DNA of 64,000 nt from Pseudanabaena sp. (lineage in GTDB: Bacteria; Cyanobacteriota; Cyanobacteriia; Pseudanabaenales; Pseudanabaenaceae), in contig QBLS01000003.1 in NCBI GenBank assembly GCA_003249015.1, positions 124,001-188,000 of the forward strand, read 5' to 3'. The position numbers and the translations under genes were made by a program. The notes under the pieces were generated by a model, which saw nothing but the letters and a program-made list of their open reading frames with translations, ran no database searches and was not told where the DNA came from. Position 1 is the first letter of the stretch. Each line of letters begins with the position of its first letter. Shown piece after piece: positions 8,257 to 16,692 of the stretch.

Positions 8257-8279
8257 TCAAGACAAGCTAATTGTCTTGA
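8257..8279. promoter_or_regulatory. candidate TetR operator
   Basis: TCAAGACAA (8257-8265) and TTGTCTTGA (8271-8279) form a perfect 9-bp inverted repeat with a 5-nt spacer. It begins just after the -10 hexamer and covers the predicted transcription start. Its size and place fit a TetR dimer repressing its own gene and the devB gene behind it. Confidence 0.65.
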
Positions 8280-8304
8280 TTTTTCAGTATTCAAACAAAA
8301 AGTT

Positions 8305-8898
8305 ATGGTTGCTGAGCGCATTAGGAAAGAATCTGTAGAGGTAGGCAAGCGATCGCAATCGACAACCAAAGAAACACTGCTCAATGCGTCAGGAGAAGTG
8401 GTTTTGCGGTTTGGGGCTGACGCTTTGACCCTTGATGCAGTTGCTAAAGAGGCTGGTGTAAGTAAGGGCGGACTGCTCTATCACTTTCCCAATAAAGAGG
8501 CTCTGCTCACAGGCATGGTGGCAAATCTGATCGCGCAGTTCGAGCAGTTACTAGAAATAGAACTGACTCGCCAAGGAGATCGCACCACTAAAGGCGCATG
8601 GTTGAGGGCTTACATCCGCGCTCAAGACCTATTTGATCGCGAGAATGCGGCAATTCAGTCGGGATTGTTAGCGGCGGTATCGAAGGATAGCCGACTGCTG
8701 CAACCGCTTCGAGATTCCTATCAAAAATGGCAGCAAGACGCATTTAATTGTGGAATTGCACCAGTAAAAGCAGGAATCATTCTTTTAGCAATGGATGGGT
8801 TGTCTCTGAACATCTTGCTGGGGACTAACTGCGTTTCTGATCAAGAACGATCGCGGATAGTTGAGGAGCTAATACGAATGACCTACGCCGATGAATGA
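8305..8898 (+). CDS. TetR-family transcriptional regulator
   Basis: 197 residues. The N-terminal helix-turn-helix spans about residues 15-65 (TKETLLNASGEVVLRFG ... VAKEAGVSKGGLLYHFPNKEAL), followed by an all-helical ligand domain. It lies 75 bp upstream of a DevB-type adaptor on the same strand and behind a strong promoter with a palindromic site, so it is likely an autorepressor that also controls the exporter. The inducing ligand is unknown; exporter-linked TetR proteins usually sense a substrate of the pump. Confidence 0.9.
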   Translation: MVAERIRKESVEVGKRSQSTTKETLLNASGEVVLRFGADALTLDAVAKEAGVSKGGLLYHFPNKEALLTGMVANLIAQFEQLLEIELTRQGDRTTKGAWLRAYIRAQDLFDRENAAIQSGLLAAVSKDSRLLQPLRDSYQKWQQDAFNCGIAPVKAGIILLAMDGLSLNILLGTNCVSDQERSRIVEELIRMTYADE

Positions 8899-8910
8899 GA
8901 ATTATCTTCT

Positions 8911-8943
8911 TCCCCCTTAAAAAGGAGGATTGAGGGGGATCTC
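8911..8943. repeat. CCCCCTTAAAAAGG...GGGGGATCT dispersed repeat
   Basis: This G/C-tract repeat lies between tetR and devB. The same sequence type occurs as an inverted pair at 40692-40768. It is a common kind of dispersed repeat in cyanobacterial genomes. Confidence 0.6.
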
Positions 8944-8973
8944 CAAACCTTTTTTGAAATGGAATAGTAAAAC

Positions 8974-10155
8974 ATGACATCTCAATCTTTCTTTAACTCC
9001 CGCCATCTTTGGCTTGGGGGAATTTTCCTTGCGACTCTGGCTACAGGACTTTCTATTTATAGCGTTCTCTCTTCTAGTAAGCCAAATACTACAAATAATA
9101 CTCCAGCGATCGCTAGTGCGCCTCTGCCCGTAACGGCTCTGGGGCGATTGGAACCAGAAGGAGAAGTCATGCGTTTAGCGGCTCCTGTCGCTCTAGATGG
9201 CGATCGCTTAAAGGAATTGCGCGTCCAAGTAGGCGATCGGGTGAAAGCAGGGCAGATTATCGCTGTACTAGATGCTAGCGATCGCTTTGCTGATGAAGTG
9301 GCGCAAGCCAAGGCTCAAGTGGAGATTGCTCAAGCGGAATTCGCAAGAGTGAGTGCTGGTGCAAAACAGTCGGAAATTGAAGCTCAAGAAGCATCGATTT
9401 TACGATTGCAAGCAGATTTGCGCGGTAGTGAAGCTTCCCAATCGGCGACGATTTCCCGTTGGCAATCGGAAGTTCGTACTGCGGAGGCAGAGTTTGCTCG
9501 GTTTCAACAACTCTATGCCCAAGGTGCGGTTTCGGCATCAGTTTTGGATACGAAACGTCTTGCGGCGGAGACCACTCGCGCCCAGTTGCAAGAAGCTCTG
9601 AGTACCCGCGATCGCTTTGCCAATACTCTCCAAGCCCAAATCCTTGAAGCAAGTAGTACTCGCGATCGCATTGCCGAAGTGCGTCCCGTGGATATTGCTA
9701 CTAAAGCTAGAGAAGTAGACAGTGCGATCGCCGCTCTCAAACGTGCGGAGACTAACCTCGCTCAAGCCTATATTCGCGCTCCTAGAGATGGGCAAATCCT
9801 CAAAATCCGCACGCGATTAGGGGAAAAAGTTAGCAATGATGGCATTGTCGAACTAGGCGCAACCGATCGCATGGTTGCCGTGCTAGAAGTCTATCAAACG
9901 GAGATCGATCGCGTCAAATTCGGACAATCGGCAACGATTTCAGGACAAGGGTTTCAAGGTGAAGTGAAGGGTATTGTTTCGCTAGTTGGTTTGCAAGTGG
10001 AGCGTCAGCGCCAAGCAACCAATCAAGCAGGAGAGAATCTCGATCGCCGTGTCATTGAAGTCAAAGTTCGCTTAAGTCCAGAAGATAGCCGCCGTGTTGC
10101 TGCTTTTACGAATTTACAAGTTCAAGGCAAGATTCAGACTACATCCATAAATTAA
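8974..10155 (+). CDS. devB: DevB-type membrane-fusion protein (HlyD family)
   Basis: 393 residues: an N-terminal membrane anchor (about 10-32), the DevB signature ALGRLEPEGEVMRLAAP (about 54-71), a biotinyl-lipoyl half-motif, a long coiled coil (about 105-255, rich in AQAEFARV-like heptads), the second lipoyl half (YIRAPRDGQILKI) and a beta-barrel domain. DevB adaptors link the DevC/DevA inner-membrane ABC transporter to an outer-membrane TolC; in heterocyst formers the complex exports glycolipids. Here devB is separated from devC and devA by a GNAT gene, a tetR and a glycosyltransferase gene, unlike the compact second copy at 54.3 kb. Confidence 0.9.
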   Translation: MTSQSFFNSRHLWLGGIFLATLATGLSIYSVLSSSKPNTTNNTPAIASAPLPVTALGRLEPEGEVMRLAAPVALDGDRLKELRVQVGDRVKAGQIIAVLDASDRFADEVAQAKAQVEIAQAEFARVSAGAKQSEIEAQEASILRLQADLRGSEASQSATISRWQSEVRTAEAEFARFQQLYAQGAVSASVLDTKRLAAETTRAQLQEALSTRDRFANTLQAQILEASSTRDRIAEVRPVDIATKAREVDSAIAALKRAETNLAQAYIRAPRDGQILKIRTRLGEKVSNDGIVELGATDRMVAVLEVYQTEIDRVKFGQSATISGQGFQGEVKGIVSLVGLQVERQRQATNQAGENLDRRVIEVKVRLSPEDSRRVAAFTNLQVQGKIQTTSIN

Positions 10156-10175
10156 TACAATTAGGAGAACTATTT

Positions 10176-10859
10176 ATGCATATTCTCAACGATAAAATGA
10201 CTACTAAAAACGAAGAACCACAAATCCTCTCTCTTCATCAATCTCAAATTTCTATTGCTGCCAAAATGATGGCAGACACATTCTTTCCCGATCCCCTATC
10301 TTGCTATCTCCTTCCCAATGAACGTTATCGCTTAGAAAGCCTTGAAAAGGCTTGGCATAAAACGATAAATCAAGACTTTCCTTTAGGGCATGTCTATTGC
10401 AGTGAGCAGAGCGATCGCAATACTTCTACGGCGCTCGATAGCTCGCAAATTTTAGGGATTGCTAGTTGGTTGCCTCCTAATGCTAAGTCACCCTCATTGC
10501 TAGGATCACTGCCCTTGATCTTGGAAATATTCCTTCAGAACGGCTTTATCTCCACCAAGCGCATACTCAACACTTTGACAAAAACGGAAGCCTATCACTT
10601 GCGTGACTGTCCAACACCACACTGGTATCTAGAAGGATTGGGTGTATCGTCAAAGGCTCAAGGCAAAGGGATCGGCGGTTTGCTATTACAACCTGTCTTG
10701 CAGCAAGCCGATCGCCAAGGGGAGATTTGCTATCTCTTTACTTCCACCGATCGCGCCGTCAAGTTCTATCAACGGCATGGATTTGTGGTGCGAGAGGAAC
10801 TGCGAGTTCTCAACGATGCGCCACCCTTATGGATGATGATGCGATCGCCACAAGCTTAA
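10176..10859 (+). CDS. GNAT-family acetyltransferase
   Basis: 227 residues. The GNAT core is in the C-terminal half: YLEGLGVSSKAQGKGIGGLLLQPVL (about 152-176, acetyl-CoA loop Q-G-K-G-I-G) and YLFTSTDRAVKFYQRHGF. The N-terminal half, with PDPLSCYLLP, resembles GNAT proteins that act on small molecules. The start has a good AGGAG at 10163-10167, 8 nt before the ATG. It follows devB by 20 bp and is surely co-transcribed with it, so it may modify the exported compound or a precursor; that role is inference. Confidence 0.85.
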   Translation: MHILNDKMTTKNEEPQILSLHQSQISIAAKMMADTFFPDPLSCYLLPNERYRLESLEKAWHKTINQDFPLGHVYCSEQSDRNTSTALDSSQILGIASWLPPNAKSPSLLGSLPLILEIFLQNGFISTKRILNTLTKTEAYHLRDCPTPHWYLEGLGVSSKAQGKGIGGLLLQPVLQQADRQGEICYLFTSTDRAVKFYQRHGFVVREELRVLNDAPPLWMMMRSPQA

Positions 10860-10875
10860 TCTCAGGAGATAAAAA

Positions 10876-11073
10876 ATGTCATACACCTTTTTGTTAGCGC
10901 AATTGCCAAATGTCGCCTCAGTTCTAGAAGATGCGATCGCTGAATTTGAATACTATGCCGCTTACGAGCCAGATGTCATCAATTGCGCGATCGCCATTGC
11001 GATATTCAAACCAACAGAAATGGCGCTTACCTATGGGATCGAATATCTATTGCGAGGCAATCAAATAAGATGA
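10876..11073 (+). CDS. small hypothetical protein
   Basis: 65 residues, ATG at 10876 with a strong CAGGAG ribosome-binding site 7 nt upstream, 16 bp after the GNAT gene. The sequence has a helix-forming acidic middle (VLEDAIAEFEYYAAYEPDV) and two HIP1-derived AIAIAI segments. No family recognised. Its 3' end overlaps the convergent tetR gene by 27 bp. It could be the remnant of a longer gene cut by the adjoining inverted segment, or a real small protein of the devB operon. Confidence 0.45.
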   Translation: MSYTFLLAQLPNVASVLEDAIAEFEYYAAYEPDVINCAIAIAIFKPTEMALTYGIEYLLRGNQIR

Positions 11074-11661
11074 CAACATACTCATAATTTCTTGTTCGAG
11101 TTCGCCATTTTTTAAGAGATTAGGGCGATCGGCTATTGCATCATATAGCAGGGCTTTGATTGTGCGGCTAACGATGAAAACTGTTATATCCAGATTTTGG
11201 GGTCGCAGTTGATCGCGATGCAGAGCCAGAAATGCGTGCAACATTTGCTCAATTCTGGCATCATCTAGTTTTTGCATCTCCTCACTACGGGGAACCTGTT
11301 GGTGCAGGATGCGATAGAGTTTAGGGTTCACCGCATAAGCCGCTAAAACCGCTTTGATAATCTGCTGAAGTACTTCTAGGATTGAGCGATCGCCTAGCCC
11401 TTCTAGATGGTGTTGCGCTAACTGCGCCATTTCATTCGCATGATGCTCTCCCAAAGCATAAAGCAACGCCGCCTTATTGGGAAAGTATTGGTACAGTGAG
11501 CCAACACTCACACCTGCGAGTTCCGCGACTCGATTTGTATTGAATTTATCGTATCCCTCTTCGGTCAAAATGCGAGTTGTGGCGATGAGAATAGCGCTAA
11601 CAGTTGCTTGAGAACGCTCCTGCTTTGGCAGTTTACGCGGCTTTTGTAAGGGTTTAGTCAT
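11047..11661 (-). CDS. second TetR-family transcriptional regulator
   Basis: 204 residues from the ATG at 11661; a TTG at 11670 would add three. The helix-turn-helix region (about 18-65) contains ATTRILTEEGYDKFNTNRVAEL and VSVGSLYQYFPNKAAL. The C-terminal domain, with YRILHQQVPR and an RTIKALLYDAI helix, resembles regulators of efflux or lipid genes. It is transcribed divergently from the glycosyltransferase-devC-GAP-devA unit across a 132-bp region, so it probably controls that unit. Having two different TetR genes in one export locus is unusual. Confidence 0.9.
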   Translation of the reverse strand: MTKPLQKPRKLPKQERSQATVSAILIATTRILTEEGYDKFNTNRVAELAGVSVGSLYQYFPNKAALLYALGEHHANEMAQLAQHHLEGLGDRSILEVLQQIIKAVLAAYAVNPKLYRILHQQVPRSEEMQKLDDARIEQMLHAFLALHRDQLRPQNLDITVFIVSRTIKALLYDAIADRPNLLKNGELEQEIMSMLSSYLIASQ

Positions 11662-11730
11662 ATAGGGCAAATATCAAAAAAAGTTCAAAAAAGGCGAGTT
11701 GTCAGGCACTCTAAAGTAGTTGTAAAATAC

Positions 11731-11742
11731 GAGCAATTACTC
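11731..11742. promoter_or_regulatory. possible operator between tetR and the glycosyltransferase gene
   Basis: GAGCAATTACTC is palindromic at 10 of 12 positions and lies centrally in the divergent promoter region. The candidate is weak; no second copy was found and no clear -35/-10 pair sits beside it. Confidence 0.3.
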
Positions 11743-11793
11743 ACATTATATCAGGCAAGTCTCTCGATTTGTTGTAAAAAGGAAGGATTGTTT

Positions 11794-13083
11794 ATGCGAA
11801 TTGCGATTATTTCTCTAGGAAGTCGAGGCGATGTTCAACCCTTTATTGCTTTGGGTAAAGGATTACAAAAGGCAGGTCACATCGTGCGAATGGCAACCCA
11901 TGAAAACTTTGAATCCCTGATCAGTTCGCATGGGCTGGAGTTTTTCCCAATGACTGGAAATGTGCAGGAATTTATGGCAACTCCCAAGATGCGAGAGTTA
12001 ACGGAAAGAGGTGATTTTCTGGCGATTAACGCAGAAGCGACAAAAGCAACTAAACGCGCTGCGATCGACTGGGCGAAAGATAGTTTGGCGGCTTGTCAGG
12101 ATGTGGATCTGCTGATTACAGGTGTGGGCGGTTTATTCCTCAGTCTGGCGATTGCGGAAAAATTCCATCTACCATTGCTTCAAGCCTATATCTTTCCATT
12201 TACACCGACAAAAGCCTTTCCCGCGATCCTATTTCCGAAATCATTAGCAAAACTCGGTAGTTATGTTAACTGGTTCTCCCATGTGCTATTTCGACAGATC
12301 ATGTGGCAAGGAACCCGCCAAGGTGATGAACTAGCAAGAAAACAAGTTTGGGAACTCCCTGCTGCCCCGTTTTTTGGTGCTTACAATTCCCCACATTTGC
12401 AGCGTTTTCCTGTTCTCTATGGGTTTAGTCCATCGATAATTAATCCACCTTCCGATTGGCAAAATACCCATGTCACTGGATATTGGTTTTTAGATGAAGA
12501 GCCTAATTGGACTCCATCTAAGGACTTAATGGATTTTTTACTTGAGGGTTCACCACCTGTATTTATTGGCTTTGGCAGCATGGGGAATCGTAACCCAGAG
12601 GCAACAGCCGATCTCGTTTTAAAAGCGATCGCGATCGCAGGGCAACGCGCCATCTTGCAATCTGGTTGGGGCGGTTTGAGTAAGCGAGATTTGCCAGATA
12701 CAGTTTTTATTGTGGATTCCATTCCCCATGCTTTTATCTTTCCCTATGTGGCGGCGGTAGTCCATCATGGCGGTGCTGGGACAACATCTGCTGCACTCAG
12801 AGCAGGAGTTCCCAGCATTGTGATTCCCTTCTTTGGCGATCAACCATTTTGGGGTAATCGCATTGCCGAATTAGGGGTTGGCACTAAACCAATTCCCCGC
12901 AAAAAACTCACTGCGGAAAATCTTGCGAAAGCTATACAGATGGCGGTCACAGATCGCTCAATGTGCGAAACAGCAGCCAATTTAGGCGAGAAAATTCGGG
13001 CTGAAAATGGAATTGCTAAGGCAGTTGCGATCGTCAACCAAATTGAATATTTAAAAACTACACAGAGGATCTATGCTTCGTAA
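11794..13083 (+). CDS. GT1-family glycosyltransferase (sterol/macrolide glucosyltransferase type)
   Basis: 429 residues of the GT-B fold. The N-terminus has the acceptor-side motif SLGSRGDVQPFIALGKGL, and the C-terminus carries the nucleotide-sugar motif HHGGAGTTSAALRAGVP ... FFGDQPFWGNRI (about 325-365). These match UDP-glucose:sterol or lipid glucosyltransferases and GtfB-like enzymes. The ATG at 11794 follows AAGGAAGG by 7 nt; an in-frame TTG at 11788 is less likely. The gene overlaps devC by 11 bp, so sugar transfer and export are translationally coupled. The acceptor is inferred to be a lipid or other envelope compound. Confidence 0.88.
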   Translation: MRIAIISLGSRGDVQPFIALGKGLQKAGHIVRMATHENFESLISSHGLEFFPMTGNVQEFMATPKMRELTERGDFLAINAEATKATKRAAIDWAKDSLAACQDVDLLITGVGGLFLSLAIAEKFHLPLLQAYIFPFTPTKAFPAILFPKSLAKLGSYVNWFSHVLFRQIMWQGTRQGDELARKQVWELPAAPFFGAYNSPHLQRFPVLYGFSPSIINPPSDWQNTHVTGYWFLDEEPNWTPSKDLMDFLLEGSPPVFIGFGSMGNRNPEATADLVLKAIAIAGQRAILQSGWGGLSKRDLPDTVFIVDSIPHAFIFPYVAAVVHHGGAGTTSAALRAGVPSIVIPFFGDQPFWGNRIAELGVGTKPIPRKKLTAENLAKAIQMAVTDRSMCETAANLGEKIRAENGIAKAVAIVNQIEYLKTTQRIYAS

Positions 13084-14245
13084 ATTGCTGCGAAAAACTC
13101 CCCTTGCTTGGCTCCAACTGACTCGTAATAAAGTTCGCTTTATTGTGGCGCTATCAGGTATTGCCTTCGCTGATATCTTGATGTTCGTGCAGATGGGTTT
13201 TGAAGGAGCGCTCTATGATTCAGCGATGAAACCCTATCGCGAATTAATTCAGGCGGATTTAGCGATCGCCAGCACTCAGTTCCAAACCCTTATCTCCACG
13301 CCTAGTTTTCAACGCGATCGCCTTTATCAAACTCTTGCTCACCCTCAAGTTAAATCCGTTTCTCCCCTCTACATTTCCGTTGCTGGTCAATGGCGCAATC
13401 CTGAAACTCGCCAAAATCGAGCGATTCTCATTTGGGGAGTTGATGCGGGTAATCCTAGCGTCAACCTACCCGATCCCGCCCAACAAATTCCGCAGATTCA
13501 ACAACTCGATCGCGTTCTCTTCGATCGCGCAGGTCGTCCCGAATATGGTGATGTGGCAAATATGTTTATGCAAAAGGGTGAACTGGAAGCGCAACTCAAT
13601 AATAAATTGGTGCAGGTTGGTGGACTATTTGAAGTTGGTTCTTCCTTTGCTGCCGATGGCAATATCATTACCAGTGACGCAACTTTTTTACGTTTATTTC
13701 CAGACCGACGCAGCGATCGCATTGAAATGGGACTAATTCATCTGAAGGAGGGAGCCGACGTGCAGCAAGTCAAAAGGGAACTTGCTAGTCTGTTATCTGA
13801 TGATATGCGCGTGCTGACCACCGAAGAATGGGCAGGTGTCGAAAAAAGCTATTGGGAAACGGGAACTAGTATTGGCTTCATCTTTGGTTTGGGCGTGGCG
13901 ATGGGCTTTATCGTCGGTATTGTGATTGTCTATCAAATTCTCTATTCCGATGTCTCCGATCACCTTGCGGAATATGCCACTCTCAAGGCAATGGGCTACA
14001 GCGATCGCTTTCTCTTGAGTATCCTTTTCCAAGAGGCTCTTTTGTTAGCTTGTCTGGGGTTTCTGCCTAGTTTTCTGCTTTCTGTCGGACTCTATCAAGT
14101 GACCTACGCCGCCACGATGCTACCGATAAAAATGACAGTAGAACGTGCCATTTCTGTTTTTGTGATGACTGTAATCATGTGCGTAACTTCAGGTGCGATC
14201 GCTATGCGAAAACTCCAAACCGCCGATCCTGCTGATATTTTCTAA
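13073..14245 (+). CDS. devC: DevC-type ABC transporter permease (MacB/FtsX-like)
   Basis: 390 residues with the layout of DevC: a first membrane segment (about 22-42), a large periplasmic domain (about 45-260) and three C-terminal segments (about 265-290, 315-345, 350-375). The cytoplasmic coupling helix LAEYATLKAMGY and the terminal QTADPADIF are typical; the paralog at 55453 ends almost the same way. It forms the membrane part of a tripartite exporter with DevB and DevA. It starts inside the glycosyltransferase gene and is followed 29 bp later by a GAP-like gene. Confidence 0.92.
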   Translation: MLRKLLRKTPLAWLQLTRNKVRFIVALSGIAFADILMFVQMGFEGALYDSAMKPYRELIQADLAIASTQFQTLISTPSFQRDRLYQTLAHPQVKSVSPLYISVAGQWRNPETRQNRAILIWGVDAGNPSVNLPDPAQQIPQIQQLDRVLFDRAGRPEYGDVANMFMQKGELEAQLNNKLVQVGGLFEVGSSFAADGNIITSDATFLRLFPDRRSDRIEMGLIHLKEGADVQQVKRELASLLSDDMRVLTTEEWAGVEKSYWETGTSIGFIFGLGVAMGFIVGIVIVYQILYSDVSDHLAEYATLKAMGYSDRFLLSILFQEALLLACLGFLPSFLLSVGLYQVTYAATMLPIKMTVERAISVFVMTVIMCVTSGAIAMRKLQTADPADIF

Positions 14246-14274
14246 TCATTTTTTGAACTTGATACTTGAACTTT

Positions 14275-14982
14275 ATGTCAGCCTTACTTCCATCGCTAAT
14301 AGCGATCGCGGCACTCGATAGCCTTAATCCATCAGCGATCGCTTTACAAGTCTATTTGCTAGGAACGACAAAGCCAATTCCGCGATCGATCACCTTTGTA
14401 ATTGGCATATTTTTCGCCTATTGGACATCGGGATTATTGGCTGTATTGGGCTTAGATAGATTAATTCAGACCGTGATTGTAAACTCTGGATTCTCTTTGT
14501 CTACGCCCTTATTTTATATAATTCAATTTTTGAGTGGCATAATTTTATTGATAGTAGGCGTTACTCTCCGAATTCCTACTCAATCTGAACCAGTAAAAGC
14601 ACCGCAAAAATTAAATTTGGCAAGAGCTTTCCTGTTAGGAATGTCTGTAACGATTTTAGAATTTCCCACCGCTTTACCCTATTTTGCAGCGATCGAACAG
14701 ATCGTCCGCGCTAACCTAGATCTCCTATCAACTATGAGTATCTTGGCACTCTATAACCTAATTTTTGTCCTGCCACCGATCGCTCTAATTGTTATATATC
14801 TTTTCTTTCATCGTCAGAGCTTTGCCCTGTCTCTAATTCAGCGTATTAACCGCTCTATTGCCATCTATTCTCCTCACATCATCCGTTTTCTAATCTTGGG
14901 TTTAGGCATTTTTTTTATTGCCGATAGCCTCGTCTATTGCATTGCCAACGCTTTTGGAAATCCATTAATCAAACTCCTATAG
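14275..14982 (+). CDS. GAP/LysE-superfamily membrane protein
   Basis: 235 residues, six predicted membrane segments (about 2-22, 35-57, 75-98, 120-142, 155-178, 205-228). The opening AIAALDSLNPSAIALQVYLL followed by FVIGIFFAYWTSGLL resembles the GAP (peptidoglycolipid-addressing) or Sap branch of the LysE superfamily, whose mycobacterial members assist surface display of glycolipids. A plain LysE-type exporter or a cytochrome-biogenesis-like protein is possible. The ATG at 14275 is preferred to a TTG at 14266. It lies between devC and devA, 2 bp from devA, so it is part of the operon. Confidence 0.65.
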   Translation: MSALLPSLIAIAALDSLNPSAIALQVYLLGTTKPIPRSITFVIGIFFAYWTSGLLAVLGLDRLIQTVIVNSGFSLSTPLFYIIQFLSGIILLIVGVTLRIPTQSEPVKAPQKLNLARAFLLGMSVTILEFPTALPYFAAIEQIVRANLDLLSTMSILALYNLIFVLPPIALIVIYLFFHRQSFALSLIQRINRSIAIYSPHIIRFLILGLGIFFIADSLVYCIANAFGNPLIKLL

Positions 14983-14984
14983 CT

Positions 14985-15704
14985 ATGAATTCCCCACTTG
15001 CCATTGCTCCATCTACGCCCGTAATCTCTGCCCAAAATCTCAATCATTATTTTGGTGAAGGTGACTTACGCAAACAGGCGCTTTTTGATATCAATCTCGA
15101 TATCCATGCTGGCGAAATCATCATCATGACGGGACCTTCTGGCTCAGGCAAAACTACGCTCCTAACGCTTATGGGCGGATTGCGATCGGCTCAGGAAGGT
15201 AGTTTGAAAATTTTAGATCGAGAAATTCGTGGTGCTGATAAAAACTCTCTCATGCAAATCCGCCGCAATATTGGCTATATTTTTCAAGCCCATAATTTGA
15301 TGACCTTCCTCACCGCTAGACAAAATGTACGCATGTCTCTAGAACTTCACGATGAGGATGGAACTTCTGATCTAGATGGCACTGCTACCGCCATGCTCGA
15401 AGCAGTTGGGCTTGGTCATCGCCTCGATTATTATCCTGACAGTCTCTCTGGTGGTCAAAAACAACGAGTTGCGATCGCTCGTGCGCTGGTTTCTCAACCC
15501 AAAATCGTTCTAGCCGATGAACCCACGGCTGCCCTCGATAAAAAATCGGGTCGCGAAGTTGTGGAACTCATGCAAACCCTTGCCAAACAAAAAGGCTGCA
15601 CAATTCTCCTCATCACCCACGACAATCGTATCCTCGACATCGCCGATCGCATTGTCTATATGGAAGATGGTAAACTCGTGCCAAATATTGAATCTAGTCA
15701 TTAA
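14985..15704 (+). CDS. devA: DevA-type ABC transporter ATPase
   Basis: 239 residues. Walker A GPSGSGKTTL, Q-loop YIFQAHNL, signature LSGGQKQRVAIARAL, Walker B VLADEPTAALD and the H-loop THD are all intact, so it should be active. LNHYFGEGDLRKQALFDI is the typical DevA opening. It powers export with DevC and DevB. Its ATG lies 2 bp after the GAP-like gene. Two decayed partial copies of its 3' part lie downstream, at 19141-19282 and 20638-20711. Confidence 0.93.
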   Translation: MNSPLAIAPSTPVISAQNLNHYFGEGDLRKQALFDINLDIHAGEIIIMTGPSGSGKTTLLTLMGGLRSAQEGSLKILDREIRGADKNSLMQIRRNIGYIFQAHNLMTFLTARQNVRMSLELHDEDGTSDLDGTATAMLEAVGLGHRLDYYPDSLSGGQKQRVAIARALVSQPKIVLADEPTAALDKKSGREVVELMQTLAKQKGCTILLITHDNRILDIADRIVYMEDGKLVPNIESSH

Positions 15705-16215
15705 TTAATGGCGATCGCTAAGCAATGTTCAGTATTTGCTAATGTTCAGTATTTGCTAATGTTCAGTATAAATCTAGGGATTTTATCTTGCACTTTGTCA
15801 AATAAAACTCCATTCAGGTATGTTATCCTGCAAAAATCTTGTTATTACGCTTATTCGTTGCTTTATCTGACAATTTGTGTGATATTCATCCTATACAAGT
15901 ATTTATCCTGTAACTTACAAGACAATATATAGTTACCCCGCTAAATTTTGGTTGGGGGTGTAGTTTGGTTGGAGGTGTAGTTGACACCCATGAGTTAATT
16001 CCAACGAAATACATTTTAAAGGTTTGATGAATTTCCGTAAGAGTAATGTATTGGTCGCAATAAAAGTGTAAAATCATACAAGAACATACTTGAAATTTTG
16101 CTGATTGCCTTTGTACGTAAATTGGTAATGGTGTGCAGAATTTTCTAGCTTATTGGTAAAAGTTAGGCTGCCGTTGGATTGAAATTGTAAGAAGCTAAAA
16201 ATGTAGGATTTATCC
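15705..16215. other. 511-bp AT-rich intergenic region with short tandem repeats
   Basis: No ORF here has convincing codon use; the longest frames are low-complexity. A 17-bp tandem repeat lies at 15724-15768 and a pair of TTGGTTGG-x-GGTGTAG units at about 15951-15980. The region should carry the promoter of the secreted-protein gene at 16216. Confidence 0.5.
15724..15768. repeat. 17-bp tandem repeat, 2.6 copies
   Basis: The unit AATGTTCAGTATTTGCT occurs at 15724-15740 and 15741-15757, followed by 11 matching bases. It directly follows the HIP1 octamer after devA. Heptanucleotide-like tandem repeats are common in cyanobacteria, but this unit is longer. Confidence 0.8.
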
Positions 16216-16692
16216 ATGAAGTCGTTCTTTTATTCTCGCGTCTCGAAGTTCAATGCCTTGATGACTCTTTGCCTGCTGGGTGTAAGTACACTTAGTCTTC
16301 CTGTGATGGCATCACCTCAAGAATCCTGCGTAATGACATCGACTAGTGAAATCGTTTGTGGGGAACCAGTATCATCGAACGGCGAAAGAGTTAGTTTTAC
16401 TGGAGGTACAGCCGATGCAACGTTAACGCGAGAAATTCGTGCTGGTGATTCGATTGATTTTATTATCAATGCAAGAAAAGGTCAGACAATGGGTTTTACC
16501 GTTGGCTATGACTTTAAAGATAGCGACATCCAAGCATTTTTGACTGAGCCGGGGAAGCAAGATATTTCACTTTACTCAGGACCGAAAGCGCCAAACGAGT
16601 TCGTTATCAAAAAAACTGGAGACCATCGTCTTAGGGTGACCAATACGACTCGGAAAGAGATAACAATGACGCTTTATCTGAACATCGATTAA
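16216..16692 (+). CDS. secreted hypothetical protein
   Basis: 158 residues with a clear signal peptide (basic start, hydrophobic core about 14-29, likely cleavage after VMA). The mature part has two Cys (CVMTSTSEIVC, possibly a disulfide), then beta-rich sequence with DSIDFIINARKGQTMGFTVGYD and DHRLRVTNTTRKEITMTLYLNI. That pattern resembles pre-peptidase C-terminal-like or bacterial beta-sandwich domains. No enzymatic motif. It stands alone between AT-rich spacers. Function unknown. Confidence 0.7.
   Translation: MKSFFYSRVSKFNALMTLCLLGVSTLSLPVMASPQESCVMTSTSEIVCGEPVSSNGERVSFTGGTADATLTREIRAGDSIDFIINARKGQTMGFTVGYDFKDSDIQAFLTEPGKQDISLYSGPKAPNEFVIKKTGDHRLRVTNTTRKEITMTLYLNID

Noticed and set aside
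9275-9795. Several long frames on both strands inside the first devB
   Set aside because: HIP1-rich genes give long open frames in other phases; the devB frame has the full domain structure.
15708-15932. 74-residue + strand frame after devA
   Set aside because: It starts inside the HIP1 octamer, runs through a 17-bp tandem repeat and has low-complexity, Cys- and Tyr-rich composition. No ribosome-binding site.
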